The notes: generated by a model from the letters alone, not told the origin. DNA of 64,000 bases from Symbiodinium natans (GCA_905221605.1 CAJNDS010001779.1:124001-188000), one strand, 5' to 3'. Shown: positions 41,171 to 52,236, numbered from the stretch's first letter. Program-made: numbers and translations.

Positions 41171-44100
41171 CTACCCTAAACTGTCAACCGTGCAGTAACC
41201 CCAAAACCCAAAAGCCCCGAAGGTTGCCTCTCTCTCCGTGCCCTTCGTCTTCTTGTGCTGCGCCCAGGCACCGGCCAGAGTTCGGACACACACGGCCAGG
41301 AGGACGCAGCCCACGACAATGAGGGGCATGTGCCACCAGATGCAGCCATCGTCATACAAGACCAGTGGGAAAGAGCACGTCTCACAAGTGTCTAACTTGG
41401 ACGCAAACATCCCGGCAGGGCATCTCTCACAGTGAGTTCGATTTGGGACCGCCTTCAAGCCTTTTGGGCACGCCTGACAAGCGGAAGCACCAAGAGCTGC
41501 ATAGGTCCTATGCGCACAGGCGACGCAGGTCACCTGGCTGACGTCCGGAGCGTGCCCAGCGGGACACGTCACACAGCGAAACTCGGGCCCCTCCATTCTG
41601 CCCACCATGTTGGGAGAGGAGCAAGTGCAGCAGGATGCGGGATTGACGTCCCCAGACTTCGGACTGTCAGCAAGGTAGCTGGAAGCCGGGCAAGTGAAAC
41701 TTCCACAGCTCTGCTTTAAGTACGACTCGTAGCTACCAGCACCCACGCTGAGCAAATCACAGTTGTAGAGCAAGCAGTCAGGCGCATCCAATGCAAAGCC
41801 GGAGCATTCTGATGCCGAACAGCGCTGAGCGCACTGCCGAAAGCCTCCAGCAATTCGGGTCGTGCAGTTCTTTGCCAAACTCTTCCTCCCAAGCTCCACA
41901 TAGCCGGAATTCACAGGCCGGCACCTCTCTTGGACACAAGCCAGAGAGGTCTGCGGACAAAGCCTGCTGTCGCAGCTGGGGCATGCGTTGTAGTCCGCGT
42001 GAATCAGGTACCCGCCAACGGCGGTTGAGATGTTCCAAGAGCGGTACATGGAAGATCGAACACACGACGAAATCGAGGACCCGGAGATGGAGTCAAAGAA
42101 GAACCTTCGTTGCTGAGGTCAGAAGCCCCCAAAAAGCTGTACACTTTCCGTTCCCATAGGGGGATTATACTCTCCCAAGAAGGTGTAAAGTGTACTCACT
42201 CAGCTACTAAGAGGAACTTTGGGTCGCCTCCGGCCTCATCCTCCGACAAAGCTGAGATGTTCCAGCTGCCCAAAGGCTGATCGAAGGCTGAAGCCATCTG
42301 AAACATGTAGGACATGATCTTCACAGAAGAGGTGTCCCAAAGCCCAAGGGGTTGATTAAAGGAGTGCGCGCCTTCGAACATGTGACTCATGTTTACGACG
42401 GAGGACGTGTCCCAGTTGCCGATGGGCTGGTTGAAAGCAGTCGCAGATGAGAACATCTCCTTCATGTTCACGACCGCTGAGGTGTTCCAAGAGCCTATTG
42501 GCTGGTTGAAGGAGCTTGCCTTCATGAACATCCCACTCATATCCTTACTGGCCCAAAACACAAGGAAAAGTTGAAACTTTCAGAATAAACGACCTCAAAA
42601 AGAAGCCCAAGAGTTGAAAAGATGGGGGATTTGAGCCAGTATCTTTCACTGCGGAGGTGTCCCAGCTTCCGATGTCTTGGTTAAAGCTGCTCGCAGAGTG
42701 GAACATGCGGCTCATGTCCTCAACTTTGGAAACGTTCCAGCTGCCAATGGCCTGGTCGAACTGACTGGCAAATAGGAACATGGCCAACATGTCCTTTACG
42801 GAGTGCGTATTCCATTGGCCAATTGGCTGATTGAAGGAAGTGGCGTAGTAGAACAGCGTAGTCATAGATTCGACTGCACCTGTGTCCCAGGCTCCAAGTG
42901 GTTGGTTGAAGGATTCTGCGTGACCGAACATGCCCAGCATGTTCGTGACCCTTGACGTGTTCCATGACCCAATAGGTTGATTGAATACCCTGTTGTAGTA
43001 GAACATCCCCCCCATGTCTTTCACCGAGGACGTGTCCCACGTGCCAATGGGCCGGTTGAACCCATTGGCATCGAAGAACATGTGGTTCATGTCCTCCACC
43101 GCCGAGGTATTCCACCTCTCGAGAGCTTGATTGAAAGCAATCGACTTGAAGAACATGTAGGACATGTTCTTCACTGCCGATGTATCCCAGGCTTCAAGAG
43201 GTTGGTTGAAGGAGTTCATGGATGAAAACATGTAGCTCATGTCTACGACCGAGGACGTGTCCCAGTTGCCTATGGGATGGTTGAAAGCAGTCGCAGATGA
43301 GAACATCTCCTTCATGTTCACCACCGCTGACGTGTTCCAAGAGCCTATTGGCTGGTTGAAGGCACTTGCATAGAAGAACATGCTCCTCATACTTCGTACC
43401 GCAGAGGTGTCCCAAGACTGAAGATCCTGATTGAAAGTGACAGCGCCTTCGAACATTTGACTCATATCCACAACACCAGAGGTGATCCAAGCTCCGATGG
43501 GCTGGTCAAACTTCGTTGCGCCAGCAAACATCGCGACCATGTCCACGGCGGACCTGGTATTCCACGTCAGGAGCGGCTGATTGAAGGATGCCGCGCTGAA
43601 GAACATGCCGCTGAAGCCACTGACAGCACCTGTGGACAGGGAAACCCTAAACCCTAAACCCTAAACCCTAAAGGTGAGATAACAGGCACTTAGGCTCCAT
43701 GAATGGCGCTTGGCCAGCTCACCCAATGCCAGGGTGGAGCTGCCCAAAAGTCTACACTTACCCAGGGCCACTGGCCACCTTCCCACAAAACACAAAAAAC
43801 AAGCAAAACACCCAAGACCCTAGATGGCAAGCACTAAGGCAGGACTTCATTCACCTTGTGCAAGGCCCGAGGAATATCTGCAAGGCCCCCTCCCCACCTG
43901 TATCCCACGTGCCGATCGAGGCGTTGAAAGCCGTGGCATTGTAGAACATGCTTCTCATCAACTGGACGCTGGAGGTGTTCCACTCTGCGAGGGGTTGATT
44001 GAAAGAATCGGCATCTTGGAACATGCTACTCATGTCCACCACCGCGGAGGTATCCCAACCTCCAATCGGTTGATTGAACCGAGCTGCTCCAGCAAACATG

Positions 44101-44569
44101 CCCGCCATACTGTTCACCGCAGAGGTATCCCAGCCACCAATCGGCCGGTTGAAGCGAGCGGCACCGGAAAACATGCCAACCATGCTCCGTACTGAGGAGG
44201 TGTTCCATCGACTGATATCCTCGTTAAAGTTTGCGAGGCCTGCGAATAAGTAGCTCATGTCATGCAACCTTGAAACATCCCAGGCAGAGAGATCCCCGAA
44301 TTGAGAGACCAGGGTCTGCCTCTGCCAGGGGGCCAGCTCCCACCGAATCAGGGCATCCAGGAGCTGAAACTTGTCCTTAGTTGCTGAGTTCATAAGCCCC
44401 CCGAAAAAGTGTGCACTTTCAGCTTCTATAGGGGATTAGAGTTTATAGTGTCCCAAACAAAGTGTAAAGTGTGCCCCACTCAGCGATTCTGAGTGTCAAG
44501 GAAAGCTGTACTTGCTGCTCCGTTGAGCAGCGCAAGGCCCATAAGGCTCAGACTTGTGCTGAAGGCCAT
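41171..44569 (-). CDS. Secreted BspA-like (DUF285) repeat protein with Cys-rich stalk and TM anchor
   Basis: Complete five-exon gene, 931 codons: 44498-44569 (ATG 44569), 43898-44375, 42644-43629, 42218-42543, 41171-42104 (stop 41171-41173). Exon lengths sum to a multiple of three and every junction keeps frame (GA-AG, GT-AG, GA-AG, GT-AG). Signal peptide [20 protein letters not shown]. Then 22 repeats of about 24 residues, pattern W(D/N)TSxVxxMxxMFxxAxxFNQPIGxW, the DUF285 hallmark of BspA-like surface proteins in bacteria and protists. Then a Cys-rich stalk ([40 protein letters not shown]) like GCC2/EGF-type modules, one TM ([20 protein letters not shown]) and a short basic tail. Likely an adhesion or recognition protein on the cell surface (inference). 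Confidence 0.92.
42105..42217 (-). mobile_element. Family-6 introner (BspA-like gene)
   Basis: Imperfect terminal inverted repeats CTTAGTAGCTGAG / CTCAGCAACGAAG on the coding strand; GTTCC/GTTCT duplicated; GT-AG. Sister copy at 44376-44497. Confidence 0.88.
42544..42643 (-). mobile_element. Intron/introner within DUF285 repeats
   Basis: 100-base intron, GATAC/GATAT duplicated, GA-AG ends, joining SAVKD to MSGMF. No second copy of its body found in the window. Confidence 0.7.
43630..43897 (-). other. Longer GT-AG intron of the BspA-like gene
   Basis: GTGGGG donor and CCACAG acceptor. Contains a short CCCTAAA array (43642-43672) and otherwise unique sequence. Confidence 0.75.
44376..44497 (-). 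mobile_element. Family-6 introner (BspA-like gene, intron 1)
   Basis: Shares AAGCCCCC.AAAAAG.GT.CACTTTC and AAAGTGTAAAGTGT with 42105-42217. GACAC/GACAA duplicated, GA-AG. Confidence 0.85.
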
Positions 44570-45790
44570 GGCGGATGCTGGCCGGCTATGCTGAAGAGCT
44601 CACGCTCTTGGCCATGACCTGGTTTTTAGGGTTTAGGGTTTAGGGTTTAGGGTTTAGGGGTATTTGGCATGTGGACTTCTCGTTTTCTCGCACCTGACTA
44701 GCGGGCCATTACAGTGTGTCCACTGACCGACTGAACATGTCCATTCGCGCAACGCTGTGAGCCTGGCAGATGTTGGTGAAAGAAGCGAAGACTTGAAGCA
44801 ATAACTCGAGGCCCTTCCTGCAAGGCAGTGCTCATCTGCACCTCTTCAGCGCATTGTTTTGTTGGCAGTTTTCAAGCTCAAAAAGCCGAACTTTGCGCAT
44901 CATCACACAGCAAGCCCACACAAGCTAGAACTGAATAGCAACAGCAGTAAGGTTACTCATAATTATGTACAACAACTTGCAATACGTCATGAAGCTTACG
45001 CAGGTTGGAGTCAATCAAGGCTCAGAGAAAACCCGGGCCTAAATAGCTGAACATCTTCCACACTTCAAAGCTAGATAATATGCTTGCTCTGCAGTTGGCT
45101 CTGGACGGACATGCCAGCCTACAAAGAACTTCCGTTCCCTCCTTCTTGCCCCTGCTCTTATTGCCGAAGCTGGTAACAGAGAAACCGACTAGGCACATCT
45201 GTGCACAACACCCTCGTGTGCGACCGACTGTGGCCTCTGCAGCCTCACGAATCACTGTGCTCCCTTGAATGGAAGATGCTGCGAAATCGGTTAAAAAGGG
45301 ATGGCAAAAGGGATAAATACCTAAACCCCTAAACCCTAAACCCTAAACCCCTAAACTCTAAACCCTAAACCCTATATTATAGGGTAACAAAAAGATGGTT
45401 ATAGGGTTATCGGGTTAAGGGGCTCTTCAAGGTGGGAGCCTTGGATGCCCTCAACATGCTCCTACTGACCCCTGGGGAAGGGGCAGCGCGTGCCTGGGGT
45501 TTAGGGTTTAGGTTTAGGGGTTAGGGTTTAGGGTTTAGGGTATAGGGTTTAGGGTTTAGGGTCGCAAAGGCAGAGAGAGAATCTGAGGACCCTCAACCCT
45601 ACCCGCAATCAAGATACCTTCGCTGTGCAGCACTCTCGAAAATAAGAAAGTTGTCCCTCATCGCTCTAGGTCAAATGACATGCTGGCGTCGCGATTTCAT
45701 AACATCGATACTAAATACAAAGGCAAGTTTGATCAGCTTTGCCAACATTACGGCCCGGTGACCCGGCCCTTGTTTAGCGACGCACGAAGG
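44560..45790 (+). repeat. Dispersed duplication, copy 2, with TTTAGGG insertions
   Basis: Homologous to 37575-38825. At 44624-44658 and around 45500-45562 TTTAGGG arrays stand where copy 1 has unrelated unique bases, and 45318-45374 also carries repeats absent from copy 1. Confidence 0.85.
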
Positions 45791-45884
45791 CACCAAGAAA
45801 TACAAAAGTATAGATGTGCGTGTCTTCTGTGCCAGCTGGCGCAGAAACCTGCCCAACCCCCAAAAGACTAAGCGTACAAACCCT

Positions 45885-45979
45885 ACCAGCATGGGCTACT
45901 ATACCCTATCACCCCCCCAAAAAGGCCCCTTTATAGGGTTCACTATGGGGATTGATAGGGCCAAATAGCTTCTGCTGGT
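45885..45979. mobile_element. MITE family I, just downstream of the glycosyltransferase stop
   Basis: Terminal inverted repeats ACCAGCATGGGCTA / TAGCTTCTGCTGGT (imperfect). A cleaner copy is at 49717-49807. Confidence 0.8.
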
Positions 45980-46010
45980 CAGCGCCCATGCGCTCCTTTT
46001 TGTTTTTGTG
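45980..46010. other. 3' flank between glycosyltransferase stop and MITE I
   Basis: Short unique stretch; no terminator or polyadenylation motif I can support. Confidence 0.5.
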
Positions 46011-49000
46011 TCAGCAGGGATCCCAGAGCTGTGCTCGGCGCAGCTTGTGCTGCTTCGCAGTCTTGCCGAAGACGTGGGTGGCATGGTACGTTATCATCCT
46101 GGGCACGAAATGGGTTTAGGGTTTAGGGTTTAGGGTTTAGGGTTTAGGGTTTAGGGTTTGGGGTTTGGGGTTTAGGGTTTAGGGTTTAGGCTTGCTCTGA
46201 GCGTGCCTTTTGGAGCCTGAGTCATCTCGGCGACTTAGAATATGCCTTTGGGCCTATGCTCTACTCCAGCTCTCTACGTCTGAGCCGATCTCGTTGGGGA
46301 GGCTTGAGATCCTTTAAGAAGATGGGTCTCAGAGTTCCTGGGATTTGAAAGCTGCTGGGAAATGAAAGCCCCCAAAAGATGATGACCTCGGTGTTTGCAA
46401 CATCGTCTTAGTCTTCTTATGGCTCAGTTTCAGTAAGGAGACCACCCAAAGAGAGGAACAGGGTCCTGCCAGGACCTGAAACCTTAAGCCTTCAAGCTAA
46501 ACCACGCGACTGAGTGCAGATTGACTACGAAGAGGCCGTGGCATTTCATTAAGGTTTAGAGTGTTAAGAGCCAAGCATAAAGTCGACGGGCATTCCGGGG
46601 ATTTGTGGATACTAAGACCCTGAAGTCCGAACCTGCAGAGTTAGGGTTTAGCAGGGTTTAGGGTTTAGGGTTTAGGGTTTAGGGTTTAGGGTTTAGGGTG
46701 ACGAGTTTACCTTTTACAGAATTGGGAAGCCAACAAACATAGCTCAGAGGAACCGACTTACTAATTCCCCTGAGCCTTGAAGTAAAGCCCTTGGTTTTTA
46801 TGTTTGGGCGGGCCTTCTGGGGCTTCAAAGCCTGGCATCCCTCAAAGTTTTGGAATTCCATTCAAAGGCTCCAAACCAACTGCGAAACTCATTCATGGAA
46901 CCGTGTCGGTCCGTTGTAAGACCCATGAGCCCTTCCCCTGCACAGTCGCCCAGAGGGCTGGATGAACCCCAAAACTCTACAGCTTGCAAACTCCAATGCT
47001 GAAAAACCCTGCCCAAAGTTGAACACAACTATGGAAACCCATGAAACCGATTGTTCACGCCCGTGAAAGTCATGCGAAAAAATCTGAACCTGAACCTGAA
47101 CCCTAAACCTCAACCCCCTAAACCCCCTAAACCCATCAACCCCCTTAAACCCTAAACCCCTAAACCCTAAGCCCCCTAAACCTTAAGCCCTGAACCAAGC
47201 TGCTGGAACGGCTCTTTCAGGGCTATCTCGGGGTTGACACAGCCCAGGACGTTCTCAAAAGGGTTCATGAGGCAGTACCTCAAGAGTCTAGGTCTTAAAG
47301 TTTAAGGGCTCAAGGTGTAGGCTTTCGGGTTTCTGTTCAGAGACAAATCTCGGTGTTAGAGTTCAGGGTTTAGGGCAGGCATTTCGGGGTTGCGAGATTT
47401 TCGCCCTAAACCCTAAACCCTAAACCCTAAACCCTAAACCCTAAACCCTAAACCCTGAACCCGCAGGTGAAGTTGCGTGAAGGTCTCTTCGGGCGGCTCG
47501 GACGCGCAGACCGTGCTCTGACAGTGTTGGAAGCAGCCCACGTACTCCGGATGGCGCTTCTTCCTGAGCTTGGGGCTTGGGGTTTAGGGTTTAGGGTTTA
47601 GGGTTTAGGGTTTGGGGTTTGGGGTTTGGGGTTTGGGGTTTGGGGTTTGGGGTTTGGGGTTTGGGGTTTGGGGTTTGGGGTTTGGGGTTTGGGGTTTATG
47701 GGCGCTTTAGGGATGTGTGGTTTTCGACGGCTCCTCTTAGAAGCTAAGCAAAACCAAGGCTCCTCTTAGAAGCTAAGCAAAAGCGTTCTTTGGAGATCCC
47801 TCCAGAAAAAGGATCAGAGCCCACAAAAACAAAGTCCCCAGAAGCCTATCCGAAGAGTCAAGCTTGCTAGAACCCGAGCGTCATTACGCTTGGGGCCTTG
47901 CGGGCTTGGGGATCTACGTAAGGGTTTCGGCTTTGGATTTGCATTGGGGGCTAAGGAGGCGAGGCTCCAAGCCGCGCAAACCTAAAACCTAAACCCTGGA
48001 CCATAAAATACACCCTGAAGCCCTTATCTAAAGCCCTCCACCCTACTACCTCATTAAAGAGACGTATAGGTAAAGTCACTAGACTTCCCAAACTCTGAAC
48101 TTGAAAAGGACTTGGAGGTTCAGGGTACTTATAACCCCAATCATAACTGCACTTATAAGCTCCCTAAGTCCTCTAAGTAGACTTATACTTGGGGTTATGA
48201 TTCTTGGGGTTATGATTTAGCAAGTCTGATTATAAACCCTCAACCCTTTTTTGCATCCGGGCTCTACGCGATATCTGCCGGAACCAAAGATGTAACCCAC
48301 TTCGCTACATCTCATGATATTCACAAGACAGCGCAAGCCAAAAACATGCAAACGAACAACACCCTCGTGGTAGTTACACTTCGTCATCAGACATGGAAGG
48401 TCCCCTAAACCCTCAACCCTAAAAGCAGAGCATCCTCTGTCGGCTCACCACGAGGGAGTCCCAGAAGTTTTCCTGGTCATCCAAGTGCGGCCGCCGATCG
48501 CACCAGTCGACGCTGATGTTGAAAATCTGGCGCCAGGGGAAGGACTTCAAGTCGAGGGCTGCTCGTGGGTTTAGGGGTTAGGGTTTGGGTTTGGGGTTTG
48601 GGGTTTAGGGTTTAGGGTTGAGGGTTGAGGGTTTAGGGTTTAGGGTTTAGGGTTTAGGACTGAGGTGAAGATACCGAATGATTCTGATGACCCTCATCCA
48701 CGGTAACCTTGAAGCCCAAGCAGCCCCTGCTTAATGACCCTCAAAAGGATCCGCAAAAATGGAGTCTTTGGAAAAAGGCCTTTTCTAGTGAACCTAAGGT
48801 GACAGGATACCGTCTCAGAGGTTCTACCAGTCTTTGTTTAGGTCTGCTCAGGGATGCGCACTGGATCTGCAATCTCTGAAAGCCTACACCCAAAGCCCGA
48901 CCCCTTCCGGCCCCCACAGAAAACCCGTGATGTGCCCGTACAAAAAACCCTTGTGGTACTCTTAGAGCACCTGAACCCAAGAAACCCAGGGCCTTCGTCA

Positions 49001-51648
49001 CAAGCCGAGGCTTCTGCCTGCCTGCAATGTAGTAGAAGCCCGTGTTGGCCTTCATGAAGTTTCGGGTTTAGGGTTTAGGGTGTTTGGGCTCGGGGTTTAT
49101 GCTTCAGGGTTTTCAGTCCAGAATTTAGGTGGTTTAGGGCCACTTCAAAGCAGCAGGGGGCTGGCCGAGTTAGGGTTCTGAATGGATAGGGATCTGCCTG
49201 CACCGGGGATTGATAGACGACACTGAACCCAAGACAGTACCATTGCTAAGCATTCAGAACTCTTGGCGACGGTCCTGAAAGGAGTTAAAAGAAGCCGGAA
49301 CAAATATAGACCAGGGTCCGGAGTTTATATTGTTGGACTAAGGAACCCTGAGGAACAGTACTACGAACTGGGCAAGCCCCTCTCTTTTTAACTGACTTTC
49401 CCCTAGACTGCTTGAAGCCTTGTTCGGCTCACTCTTTTCCCCGAAGTGATCGTCGGGCTTGATGCCAGGAGGCAGGAATTTCACCTCACTAGCGCGAAGA
49501 GTTTGGAGCTTACTTGGAGGTTCATGGTAAATCGTAACCAATTGAAACTATCTTACAACCACCTCATAAGCCCTTGAAGTGCCCTAAAATGGTTTTAAGG
49601 TCAATTACAATTGGTTACTAAGGGCTTGGTGCTGCGGAATTGGGGCGGTCCCGCTGCTCGAGAACGCTCCCCTGCGGCCACGCCGGCACGGACGCGAAAC
49701 TGGAAAAACTCCCTATACCAGGATGGGCTATTAGGCCTTAAAATCCCCATAATGAACCCTATACAGGGCCTTTTAAGGGATTATAGGGTATAATAGCCCG
49801 TCCTGGTAGCAGAAGATGACTGAGTGAAATCAGCTCTAGCCACTCCATAGACGTAGTCGTAGGTCCCGGCGCGCATCAGGCTCCCCAGCGACACATTGGA
49901 AGCGAAGGGGTCGCTCCTGACGAGGGGTTTGCGATTCGACAGCGCAGGACGTCTACAAAAAAAACCCTCAACCTTAAACCGAAAACTCTGAACCCTCCTA
50001 CTTAAACCTGAACCCTCAACCTCCAACATGCAACCCCAAACCCTGAAGCCGCAACACCCCTTTGGCCTATTGCCGACCGCTTCTAACACTCGGGAGGCTC
50101 CTGAATACGTTGTCGCTGTCCGTGAAAACCACATCGTACAGCCCAGTGGCAAGCACGTAAAGTACTGACCGAAGCTTGTTGCAGGCAACCACCATGAAGC
50201 CGTTGCTGCCAAAGTTGGCGTTGCCTTCATAGTGCCTAGGTCCCAAAAGCCACAAACCAAAAGCTCCAACTCCTCCATCCCGGAAGCCCTTTGTGTTTTG
50301 GAGTTCTGGGCTGAACAAACATAATCAGCCTCAAAACCAAAAGAAGGCTTGCAAAAAATTCAAAGACCGGATGCTGCCCAATGGAAGGGAAGCTCCTGTT
50401 CGGCATCCTTCCTTCGCGGCTCTCACGACTTTGGGTGCCGAATTCAGGGGCCTGAAAAGCTAGAACAAAATGTTGGGTCGATTCTGCTACTTTTAACGAC
50501 CGCCCTGAATCAGAACAGCTACTTCTAAATTTACAGTTCGGAAATTTACGGGATACCGCTAGTCGTTCTTAGATGCTACTAGATAACATCATTTCAGATG
50601 AATCTTGCTTCAAACTCTTCGCGTGCATTCTTGCAGCCCCAAACCGCCAACCAGAACACCCCGCAGCACCAATTCAAGCCTCATGGTTTGATGAAGCCGA
50701 CCCGCGCTCGCGTTTAGGAAATGGCCTTCACAAGCTCATGCTTGGGTGCCGAACCCTAAACCCTAAACCCTAAACCCTAAACCCTAAAACCCTAAACCCT
50801 AAACCCTAAACCCTCGCCTCCCGAAGCCAAGCCCGAAAAATCTGAACCCACCCAGGTGTCGGTGCAGCTCGTCGTCCATGGCGATCACCAGCCAATCCAG
50901 CCCGAGCTTCCGAGCAAAGCACTCCCAATTCTCCAGCATGTCCACATACCTCGGGAAGCTTCGGGGTTGGAGGACCCAGTGTTTTGGGTTTGAGGTGCAG
51001 ACTTTGCGGGTTTAGGGTTTAGGGTTTTAGGGTTTTAGGTTTAGGGTTTAGGGTTTAGGGTTTAGGGTTTAGGGTTTAGGGTCTATATTTAGGGTTTAGG
51101 GTTTAACTCTGCACCCCAAAGCTTAAGAACACCGAACCCTGCACCCTTGTCCTCAAACCCGAAACCAGGACCTCAAAACCTGCAAGCCCAGCCCAAAAAG
51201 TAACCCCCTAAACCGTACAGAGCCCTTCACCGAGGACCCATAACGAATCCGAATACGTAATCGAATTCAGCACCCGGATAATGGATGATAGAGACCTTGA
51301 AGTGTTAAAGAATCATGCAGAAGAACCCCTAAAGACCTTAACGAAACCTTCAAGAACGCCTCAAGAACCCTACAGATACCCTTACAAATTGATGCTGAAC
51401 CCCCCCTGTGCGGCCCCAAACCACCCTCAAAAAGAACCTGGTTACGACATGAGGGGTGCCTTATTGGGGTCCTTCTTTTTTCAAGGGGATCCTACTACTT
51501 GGGGGTAAATTTTGCGGGTACCCTATATTCGTAAACCCCCAAATGACTCCAGCTCAGTTGCCCAGAGTTGGCCGCCGTCAGGAGAAGCACGTGGCCCAAC
51601 TCTGGTGCGCGAGACTTGTCCTGAAGGGCTTCGTAATGGCTCTGCAGG
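46011..51648 (-). CDS. Nucleotide-sugar glycosyltransferase (PF03407/GT77-like), 3' exons
   Basis: Nine exon-like segments in order: 51546-51648 (ELGHVLLLTAANSGQLS), about 50858-50955 (VDMLENWECFARKLGLDW, LVIAMDDELHRHL), 50101-50235 (ANFGSNGFMVVACNKLRSVL, TGLYDVVFTDSDNVF), about 49808-49952 (RSDPFASNVSLGSL), about 49008-49062 (KANTGFYYIAG), about 48423-48565 (VDWCDRRPHLDDQENFW), about 47464-47574 (KRHPEYVGCFQHC), about 47195-47286 (YCLMNPFENVLGC), 46011-about 46110 (ITYHATHVFGKTAKQHKLRR, AQLWDPC, stop 46011-46013). The order NWxC, LVIAxD, ANFGSxGF, DVVFTDxD (DXD metal site), NTGFYY, DDQ and GKxxKxxxLRxxxLW is that of PF03407 transferases, Golgi enzymes adding sugars such as arabinose or galactose. 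The 5' part appears to lie beyond the LTR element. Some boundaries are approximate. Confidence 0.75.
46111..46190 (+). repeat. TTTAGGG array with TTTGGGG variants, within glycosyltransferase intron
   Basis: Abuts the last exon. Further arrays in the same gene's introns at 46646-46699, 47402-47460, 48568-48658, 50752-50813 and 51008-51095. Confidence 0.9.
47579..47698 (+). repeat. TTTGGGG variant array (~13 copies)
   Basis: Four TTTAGGG units followed by a homogeneous run of TTTGGGG, the longest run of this variant in the window. Confidence 0.95.
49717..49807. mobile_element. MITE family I
   Basis: Terminal inverted repeats ACCAGGATGGGCTATTA / TAATAGCCCGTCCTGGT. Sits at the edge of a glycosyltransferase exon, so it forms part of that intron. 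Confidence 0.88.
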
Positions 51649-51877
51649 GTGTAAGTAAGGCTTGACAAGCGTTTGTTAGAGCATTTATAGAGATCCTTTT
51701 TGGAATGATTCATAGGCTGTGAAAAGGGTCTTATTTGGTGGTACTGGTAGTGGTTTGAATGGCTCATCATAACAACAACACGCGATTCTACTGAAAAGTC
51801 CTGAGGCCCAAAATGCCCCCAAAGTGTCCGGAACTGTTGTAGGACCCTCGAAACCAGAACATATCCTAAACCCTAAA

Positions 51878-51882
51878 CCCGA
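51878..51882. other. Target site duplication (left)
   Basis: CCCGA, repeated at 60730-60734. It is the edge of a CCCTAAA-type repeat. Confidence 0.85.
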
Positions 51883-52169
51883 TGCGGAGCTGCAATTGGT
51901 ATTGTAGAAAAGAGTTAGTGTTGAGAGTTGGAAGGGTTAATGAACCCGGAAATCATGTTTGGCTCAAGATGGGCTTGAACAGAAAGCCACAAGTTCAAAA
52001 AGAAGTGCCTGGGTTCTTAGGGTTTGGTAAGGGTGTGGATTTCTTCCCCCTTTCCTTCCCCCCTGGGTTGCTCTTATCCGTGTTCTTGGTTGTTTCTTGG
52101 TTCGATCTGGGAAATATAAGTTCAGGGCGATTAGGGGAGTTGATTTCCTTCCTTGGTTGTCCCCCCGTA
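51883..52169 (+). repeat. 5' LTR
   Basis: 287 bases, starting TGCGGAGCTGCAATTGG and ending TTGTCCCCCCGTA. Contains TTTGGCTCAAGATGG at 51958-51972, the first 11 bases of which equal the 3' end of DinoSL. Confidence 0.92.
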
Positions 52170-52181
52170 GGTTATGAGCCC
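52170..52181 (+). promoter_or_regulatory. Primer-binding site, initiator tRNA-Met anticodon arm type
   Basis: GGTTATGAGCCC begins at the first base after the 5' LTR. Its complement GGGCTCATAACC is the anticodon arm of a yeast-type initiator tRNA-Met. An internal (half-tRNA) primer site is the Drosophila copia arrangement, so the reverse transcriptase acting in trans is probably copia-type (inference). Confidence 0.7.
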
Positions 52182-52236
52182 AAATTAGGTTCCCTGCGGT
52201 TAAGTGTTCTTTCAAGGTTTTTGGGATCAAGAAGCA

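Noticed and set aside
1136-51095. CRISPR arrays or true chromosome ends
   Set aside because: The repeats are 7-base units without spacers, in both orientations and internal to genes, so neither a CRISPR array nor a telomere end.
52204-52236. GTG start for the giant ORF
   Set aside because: A GTG start is unlikely in a nuclear eukaryotic transcript. The first ATG, at 52237, is preferred.
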